Below are positions 58,762 to 64,000 of a stretch of DNA of 64,000 nucleotides, piece by piece. Made by a program: the position numbers and the translations under genes. The first letter of the stretch is position 1. The number at the start of each line of letters is the position of its first letter. Where the stretch lies: NCBI GenBank assembly GCA_947500295.1, contig CANMRM010000001.1, forward strand, positions 1,302,001 through 1,366,000. The letters are read 5' to 3'. Origin of the DNA: an uncultured Kordiimonas sp. (GTDB lineage: Bacteria; Pseudomonadota; Alphaproteobacteria; Sphingomonadales; Kordiimonadaceae). The notes beneath the pieces are model-generated. The model was given only the letters and a program-made list of their open reading frames with translations, searched no databases and was not told the origin of the DNA.

Positions 58762-59514
58762 TCATTTGTTCGTTTGCAGGTCCGAGCATGGGAATTCGTT
58801 CGAGCAGGCACTGCAGGAATAGGTGGAAATCACGCCGATGCTCGGGATTTGCACGACGGAGCCTTTGACTTCGATGTTGGTTTCTTCCCGCAGCTTGTTG
58901 AGCGCACGCGAAAAAGTCTCTGATTTCATGCCCAGGCGGGCGGCAATCAGGGATTTGTCATAAGGCAGTTTCAGGTCTACGGCGTCAATTTCCAACTGGT
59001 TACAGTGGCGTAACAAAAAACAGCCGATACGCTGTGATGCGTTCTGCAGTGTCAGGCTTTCGATTTCCCGGCTTTGACGCTTGCGGTGACGCGACATAGA
59101 CGCGAGCAAGGCGAGAGCAACCGGCTGTTCGTCGTTCACTGCTTTCTTGAGCAGACTTGATGGCAGGCGCAAAACCTCGACCTTTTCCGCCGCTGCTGCG
59201 CAGTAAGAATGCAGCCCATCTTCAAAAATCGCAGTTTCACCCACAAGTTCCCCGCGGGTTGCCATGTCAATCACCGCTTCGGCGCCGTCCATGGTTTCGC
59301 GGAAAAGCTTCACCCAGCCCGACAGCATCACATAAAACCATTCTGCGGGATCTTCCTGCATGAACAGGGCTTCGCCCTTGCTCAGGTTTACGAATTGCCC
59401 TGCTGCGGCGATGGATGCGATGGTTTCCTCGCTGGCTCCTTTGAAAAGGGACAGGCGCGCGACTATACCGGGCGCGTTTTGTTGCTCGAAATTAACGGCG
59501 GTGACAGACCCCAT
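58762..59514 (-). CDS. Crp/Fnr-family regulator with a C-terminal cysteine cluster
   Basis: 250 residues from ATG 59514 behind GAGGGG; an in-frame start nine codons upstream is weaker. Cyclic-nucleotide-like effector domain (about 20-130), dimer helix, then helix-turn-helix (about 186-208) with E199-T-F-S202-R203, the FNR-type ExxSR recognition set. The N-terminal Cys cluster of classical FNR is absent. Instead C234-x2-C237-x5-C243 lies at the very C-terminus, with C105, C165 and C171 elsewhere. An iron-sulphur or thiol oxygen sensor is possible. It probably controls hemN and the small gene next to it. Confidence 0.93.
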   Translation of the reverse strand: MGSVTAVNFEQQNAPGIVARLSLFKGASEETIASIAAAGQFVNLSKGEALFMQEDPAEWFYVMLSGWVKLFRETMDGAEAVIDMATRGELVGETAIFEDGLHSYCAAAAEKVEVLRLPSSLLKKAVNDEQPVALALLASMSRHRKRQSREIESLTLQNASQRIGCFLLRHCNQLEIDAVDLKLPYDKSLIAARLGMKSETFSRALNKLREETNIEVKGSVVQIPSIGVISTYSCSACSNEFPCSDLQTNK

Positions 59515-59733
59515 GTTCCCCTCACATTCTTCCCTAGCCAATATCTGTCACGTAGATATCAGTATGCATAGTTTCCATAGGGCAAAATAGCGCACCCGTG
59601 CTGTGTGCACCTTCATACGCTGCCCTGACTCAACTTTACGCTTAATCTATGCCATTTTTGGTGTTTTCTCTACATTTTTCGCGCGGTTTTTTACGGTTTC
59701 ACTGATTTGGCTAATAAGATTTTCCCATTTGAT

Positions 59734-62700
59734 TTAGTGAAAATCTCGACTTTTGGGTATGAGGCCCCGTACATTTCTCGGGTGCATGGAGGACTTGAAC
59801 GGCGGTAGTCGTCGGTCACCGGCGACCGGGTGCTTGGCTTCATCCGCCGGGGTTGTCGGAAGAGGTAGATCCTCAGCGCTTTCCGACAGGCGCAGCAACT
59901 CATGCGATGCGTCATAAAGTCGGCGGGCAACCAGGTGTGTAACACCATCCTCGCGCTGCAGCTGTCCTTCGACAATCAACAGGCGCCCGCCCATTAAAAT
60001 TGCCCGGTGAGCGTCAAAAACCTTACTCCATACAACGATGTTGGCAACGCCGCTTTCGTCCTCAAGCGTCAGGAATATAACGCCTTTTGCACTGCCCGGC
60101 CGCTGGCGTACCAGCACCAGGCCAGCGATGGAGGCGCGGTCGCCGTCTTGTTTGGTGTCAAGCCCCCGGCAGGTCATAATGCCGCGCGCAGCAAGGTCAT
60201 CACGCAGGAAGGAAAGCGGGTGAGCCTTCAGCGATAATCGCAGTGTCTGATAGTCATTCACCACATGCTCGGCGAGAGGCATAACCGGCAGGCTTGCCTC
60301 TGCTTCGGGGCCAACATCATCCGCGTCAGCATGCTTGAAAAGAGGTAGGTCAGGTGTGTCTGTAAGGCCGCGCACCTGCCATAAAGCCTGTCGTCGGTCG
60401 AGGCCGCAGGACCGGAATGCATCGGCCTCCGCCAGTTTCTCCAGTTGCGCCACCATCATCCGCGTCCGGTCGTGCAGGTCGAAGGCGCCCGTGTAGGGCT
60501 TCAGGCGTGCTGTCAACAGGGCTTCTGCTGCATCGTCTCGCACACCCTTGACTTGCCGCATGCCAAGGCGCAGTGCCCACCCCCAGCGGTTTTTGGGGGC
60601 CGGTTCCAGCGTGCTGTCCCAATGGCTGTGGTTTATGTCCACCGGCCTGACCTCTACACCGTGTTCGCGTGCATCGCGCACAATCTGGGCCGGGGCATAA
60701 AAGCCCATGGGCTGGGCATTGAGGAGGGCGCAGGCAAACACTTCCGGGTGATGGCATTTGACCCAGGACGACGCATAAACCAGAAGGGCGAAGCTTGCGG
60801 CATGGCTTTCCGGAAAGCCATAGTCGGCAAACCCTTCGATCTGACGAAAACAGCGTTCCGCAAAGTCTTGTGAATAGCCGCGGTCCGTCATGCCCTGGAT
60901 GAATTTTTGCTCAAACGCACCAACCGTGCCGCTGTTGCGGAAGGTCGCCATAGCACGCCTGAGGCCGTCTGCCTCACCAGGCGTGAACCCGGCGGCGACA
61001 ATGGCGATCTTCATGGCCTGTTCCTGAAACAGGGGCACGCCGTAGGTGCGGACCAGCACTTGTTCAAGCTCGTCTGCTGGCCCGAAGGCCGGATCCGGTG
61101 CCGGGTAGTCAACCTGCTCCTTGCCTTGGCGTCGCCGAAGGTAGGGATGAACCATGTCACCCTGAATAGGGCCGGGCCGCACAATCGCCACCTGCACGAC
61201 AAGGTCATAATAATTCTTCGGTTTCAGGCGGGGCAGCATGCTCATCTGTGCCCGGCTTTCGACCTGAAATACCCCGATGCTGTCTGCCCGCTGCAGCATG
61301 CCGTATGTTTCAGGGTCCTCGTTTGGCAGGGTAGCCAAAGTATAACTGGGTCCGTGATGCATGCGAATAAGATCAAAGGCCTTCCTGAGACAGCTGAGCA
61401 TGCCCAGCGCCAGCACATCCACCTTCAGAATGTTAAGCGTGTCCAGGTCATCTTTGTTCCACTCAATAACCGTGCGGTCTTTCATCGCCGCATTCTGGAT
61501 CGGTACAATGTGATGCAGGGGGCTTTCTGTCAGCACAAAGCCTCCGACATGCTGTGACAGGTGGCGCGGAAACCCAACGATCTCATGGGCAAGGGCAAGT
61601 GTGCGCATCAGGCCTGTGTCGCTGGGGTCGAAACCTGCTTCAATGACCTGAGTATCGGGAATTTCGCTGCCATAATGACCCCATACAGTGCCTGCAAGCG
61701 CGCCGATGGTGTCTTCAGAAAGCCCCATCACCTTGCCGACCTCGCGGATGGCGCTTCTGGCGCGGTATGTAATGAGCGTGGCAGCAAGCCCTGCCCGGTG
61801 CCGACCGTATCGTGCATAGATATACTGGATCACTTCTTCGCGGCGTTCATGCTCGAAATCCACATCAATATCCGGCGGCTCGCCGCGCTCTTTGGAAACA
61901 AAGCGCTCAAACAGCAGATCCACCTTTGCCGGGTTCACGTCTGTCACACCCAGCATGTAGCAGATCACGGAATTGGCTGCTGAACCGCGCCCCTGGCATA
62001 GGATGCCATTAGCTTTGGCAAACGCGACTATATCGTGCACGGTCAGGAAATAGGGTGCATAGCCAAGCTCTTCCACAAGATCGAGCTCGCGCGTCAGAAT
62101 GCCCCGTACTTTTTCAGGTAACCCGTCAGGGTAGCGCCAGCGCGCGCCTGCGTACGACAAATCTGCCAGATGCTGCTGTGGCGTCTTGCCTTCCGGTACA
62201 GGCTCATGCGGGTAATTGTAGGAAAGCTCATCCAGCGAAAAATGGCATGCCTCTTTGATTTTGAGTGTATTTTGTATGGCGTCTGGATGGTCGGCGAACA
62301 AACGCAGCATTTCTTCTGGCGGTTTGATGAAGCGCTCGGCGTTTGCTGCAAGAAGATAGCCTGCGTCTTCGATGCGTTTGTGTTCCCGGATACAGGTGAC
62401 CACATCCGCGAGCACACGGCGATCGGGCGCATGGAACATTATATCGCCGGTGGCGACAAGAGGTGTTCCTGCGCGCATGGCACACTTGGCGAGTGCACCG
62501 ATCCGTCGTTTATCTTCTCCCTGGTAGGTGTAGCTGGCTGCCAGAAAGAGGGGCCTATTGAGCTGTTCACGCAGGCCCCCAAGCATTTGCACATGGTCGT
62601 CGGCGAGGATGCGATGCATGTCTGTTTCTTCCGGTAACAGGACAAACATCAACCCTGTGCTGAAAGCAATCACGTCATTCATGGAAAGATGACACTCCCC

Positions 62701-63000
62701 CTTGGGAGCACGTCGATTGCCAACCGTCAGCAGCTCTGTCAGTCGGGCATATGCACACCGGTCGGTTGGATAGGCGAGCAGGGAAGGCGCATCCTGCAGG
62801 TCAAGGCGACAGGCTGGCAGAAAAGCCAGTTCCTGTTCTTTAGCCGCTTTGTGGGCGCGCACTACGCCCGCCAGGCTGTTGCGATCCGTAATCGCCAAGG
62901 CTTCAAGTTTTCTCAGCTTGGCCATGATGACCAGTTCTTCCGGGTGTGAGGCTCCGCGCAGAAAACTGAAATTGCTGGTGCATTGTAATTCGGCGTACAT
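59734..63000 (-). CDS. dnaE2: Error-prone DNA polymerase DnaE2 (ImuC)
   Basis: 1088 residues. N-terminal PHP domain in its ImuC form (MYAELQCTSNFSFLRGASHPEELV, metal His replaced by Gln), then the PolC-type palm with GRGSAANSVICYMLGVTDVNP and PPDIDVDFEHERREEVIQYIY (catalytic Asp pair), a helix-hairpin region (RLGMRQVKGVRDD) and a C-terminal OB fold (ASIAGLVLVRQRPGSAKGVIFLTLEDE), ending SRDFH as usual. It carries out mutagenic lesion bypass in the SOS response together with ImuA and ImuB. It begins 11 bases after imuB. Confidence 0.97.
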   Translation of the reverse strand: MYAELQCTSNFSFLRGASHPEELVIMAKLRKLEALAITDRNSLAGVVRAHKAAKEQELAFLPACRLDLQDAPSLLAYPTDRCAYARLTELLTVGNRRAPKGECHLSMNDVIAFSTGLMFVLLPEETDMHRILADDHVQMLGGLREQLNRPLFLAASYTYQGEDKRRIGALAKCAMRAGTPLVATGDIMFHAPDRRVLADVVTCIREHKRIEDAGYLLAANAERFIKPPEEMLRLFADHPDAIQNTLKIKEACHFSLDELSYNYPHEPVPEGKTPQQHLADLSYAGARWRYPDGLPEKVRGILTRELDLVEELGYAPYFLTVHDIVAFAKANGILCQGRGSAANSVICYMLGVTDVNPAKVDLLFERFVSKERGEPPDIDVDFEHERREEVIQYIYARYGRHRAGLAATLITYRARSAIREVGKVMGLSEDTIGALAGTVWGHYGSEIPDTQVIEAGFDPSDTGLMRTLALAHEIVGFPRHLSQHVGGFVLTESPLHHIVPIQNAAMKDRTVIEWNKDDLDTLNILKVDVLALGMLSCLRKAFDLIRMHHGPSYTLATLPNEDPETYGMLQRADSIGVFQVESRAQMSMLPRLKPKNYYDLVVQVAIVRPGPIQGDMVHPYLRRRQGKEQVDYPAPDPAFGPADELEQVLVRTYGVPLFQEQAMKIAIVAAGFTPGEADGLRRAMATFRNSGTVGAFEQKFIQGMTDRGYSQDFAERCFRQIEGFADYGFPESHAASFALLVYASSWVKCHHPEVFACALLNAQPMGFYAPAQIVRDAREHGVEVRPVDINHSHWDSTLEPAPKNRWGWALRLGMRQVKGVRDDAAEALLTARLKPYTGAFDLHDRTRMMVAQLEKLAEADAFRSCGLDRRQALWQVRGLTDTPDLPLFKHADADDVGPEAEASLPVMPLAEHVVNDYQTLRLSLKAHPLSFLRDDLAARGIMTCRGLDTKQDGDRASIAGLVLVRQRPGSAKGVIFLTLEDESGVANIVVWSKVFDAHRAILMGGRLLIVEGQLQREDGVTHLVARRLYDASHELLRLSESAEDLPLPTTPADEAKHPVAGDRRLPPFKSSMHPRNVRGLIPKSRDFH

Positions 63001-63011
63001 CAGGCGGCTCC

Positions 63012-64000
63012 TCAGGCAAAAAAGCCGTGCATGAACCAGCGCGGGCCATTGCCGTTGAGAGGGTCCTGTATCTGGTCACCAGCACGCACACCCGGTACGC
63101 CGTATAGGCCGCGACGGAACACCCAGAAGCGGGCGCCTTCTTCAACCTCTATGCGGTAATAATCGCGGGCCAGGGTTTCCGGGTCATCAGGTTCCAGTGC
63201 GTGCCACCATTCGGCGGCGATACGTTCCGGCCCCTCAGCATGGGCAACCTTATGATCAACCCGGCGCCACCGAAACCGGCGCGGTGCACCTTCCGGAACT
63301 TCAGCCATTACCTCCATGGCTTCAGGACGCATCAGAAGCCTGAGCGGCCGCGGTGCATGTGTTGTGGGCAGGCTGTGCCAGTCAAGTTTGTCGGAAAAGA
63401 GCGGGCTATAGGATTGTGCCCGTTCAGGGATATGACTGTGACGGTGTTTGAGTTGGGTTACAGCGCCAGCGCCTAGTCGCGCACTTAATCGGTCGAGAAC
63501 CTGGGCGGTTGCTTCTGCCTGCGCATCTTTCACTGTTGTGATCTGGCTGGGCGGCAGTTTTTCGCTTTCGCTGACGGACAGCATCAGAAGGTCAAAACCA
63601 AACCCGGACTGCAGGGTGTCGAGTTTTTCTGAAAACAACCGCATCAGGTGTGCAGCGTCCCGGCTGGGTCGGCTGGTGCCTATCCGGATATGCTGAACGC
63701 TGCCATCAACCCGGAAGGCACTGAGTGTCAGTCGCCTCACCCCCATGTCGGCACGGGCAAGTATGCTGATCATTCCTTCAATCAAGTCAGGTAACACGGC
63801 CTCGATTGCAGCCAGATGCTGTATGGGTTCGCTGAAAGCATGTCGAAGCCGCCAGAGAGGCAGGGGTTGCAGGGGTTCGATGGGTTCAGGTTTGAGCCCA
63901 AGTGCCTGATCAAGACGCATGAGCAGGTCACTAACATCTTTTGCGGGTTTACCACGAAACCTGCGGGCAAGAGCTGGTCGTGGCAGAACAAGGACATCGC
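63012..64000 (-). CDS. imuB: ImuB, Y-family polymerase-like protein (C-terminal part, cut by the window edge)
   Basis: The frame is open to the end of the window, so the N-terminus lies beyond it; about 329 residues are visible. ALARRF, then LLMRLDQALGLKPEPIEPLQPLPLWRLRHAF, matches the ImuB region after the palm domain. The rest is the long C-terminal tail that binds the beta clamp and DnaE2 (RPLRLLMRPEAMEVMAEVPEGAPRRFRWRR, and a final DYYRIEVEEGARFWVFRRGLYG). ImuB is catalytically dead and acts as the hub of the mutasome. The Met at 63920 is internal, not a start. Confidence 0.88.
   Translation of the reverse strand, partial: DVLVLPRPALARRFRGKPAKDVSDLLMRLDQALGLKPEPIEPLQPLPLWRLRHAFSEPIQHLAAIEAVLPDLIEGMISILARADMGVRRLTLSAFRVDGSVQHIRIGTSRPSRDAAHLMRLFSEKLDTLQSGFGFDLLMLSVSESEKLPPSQITTVKDAQAEATAQVLDRLSARLGAGAVTQLKHRHSHIPERAQSYSPLFSDKLDWHSLPTTHAPRPLRLLMRPEAMEVMAEVPEGAPRRFRWRRVDHKVAHAEGPERIAAEWWHALEPDDPETLARDYYRIEVEEGARFWVFRRGLYGVPGVRAGDQIQDPLNGNGPRWFMHGFFA

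Overview
The window is about 64 kb of bacterial chromosome, densely coded on both strands, with no rRNA, tRNA, insertion sequence, phage or CRISPR array that I can see. The gene content suggests a free-living, probably marine, alphaproteobacterium. The reasons are a PutA without its own DNA-binding domain beside an Lrp-type regulator, an imuB-dnaE2 mutagenesis cassette, three TonB-dependent receptors, halogenases of the kind found in TonB/LacI loci, and an FNR-type box at hemN. I cannot fix the order or genus. Kordiimonadales-, Caulobacterales- or Sphingomonadales-like lineages would all fit.

Layout. 0-7 kb: peptide and proline use (secreted M24 X-Pro-type peptidase, Lrp regulator, putA, APC permease). 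7-10 kb: vitamin B12 uptake (btuB-btuF behind a clear cobalamin riboswitch). 10-17 kb: cyanophycin storage (cyanophycinase, cyanophycin synthetase, a second Mur-ligase paralogue lacking the ATP-grasp part, and a convergent isoaspartyl peptidase), then a DUF2177 membrane protein. 17-19 kb: a secreted S9 peptidase. 19-33 kb: a complete glycogen system in two divergent arms: glgC-glgA-glgX/malQ fusion-pgm on the minus strand, glgP-glgB on the plus strand. 33-39 kb: OmpW, then a plus-strand cluster of an atypical D-aminoacylase-family amidohydrolase, a CpcT/CpeT-like exported protein and two tandem DUF1838 proteins. 39-43 kb: a TonB receptor with a PepSY-TM protein carrying Asp-box repeats. 43-47 kb: pirin and a two-subunit molybdenum hydroxylase. 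47-56 kb: a TonB receptor, two tandem flavin-dependent halogenases, a LacI regulator and an MFS sugar transporter. 56-60 kb: a GST-like protein, hemN, a small unknown protein sharing an FNR box with hemN, and an Fnr-type regulator. 60-64 kb: dnaE2 and the C-terminal part of imuB, which runs off the window.

How the genes work together. Two storage polymers, glycogen and cyanophycin, are encoded almost side by side, each with its synthesis and breakdown enzymes. The proline and peptide genes feed nitrogen and carbon in. B12 uptake is under its own RNA switch. The TonB/halogenase/LacI/MFS locus looks like an uptake system for one carbohydrate-like or aromatic ligand, with AT-rich promoter regions full of TGCAAA-type half-sites. 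A perfect TGCAAAATTTTGCA palindrome also lies in front of glgP.

The points most worth attention are the ATP-grasp-less Mur ligase in the cyanophycin cluster, the Fnr-type regulator whose C-x2-C-x5-C motif is at the C-terminus instead of the N-terminus, the tandem halogenases, the PepSY/Asp-box hybrid, and the amidohydrolase that lacks the usual HxH metal motif.
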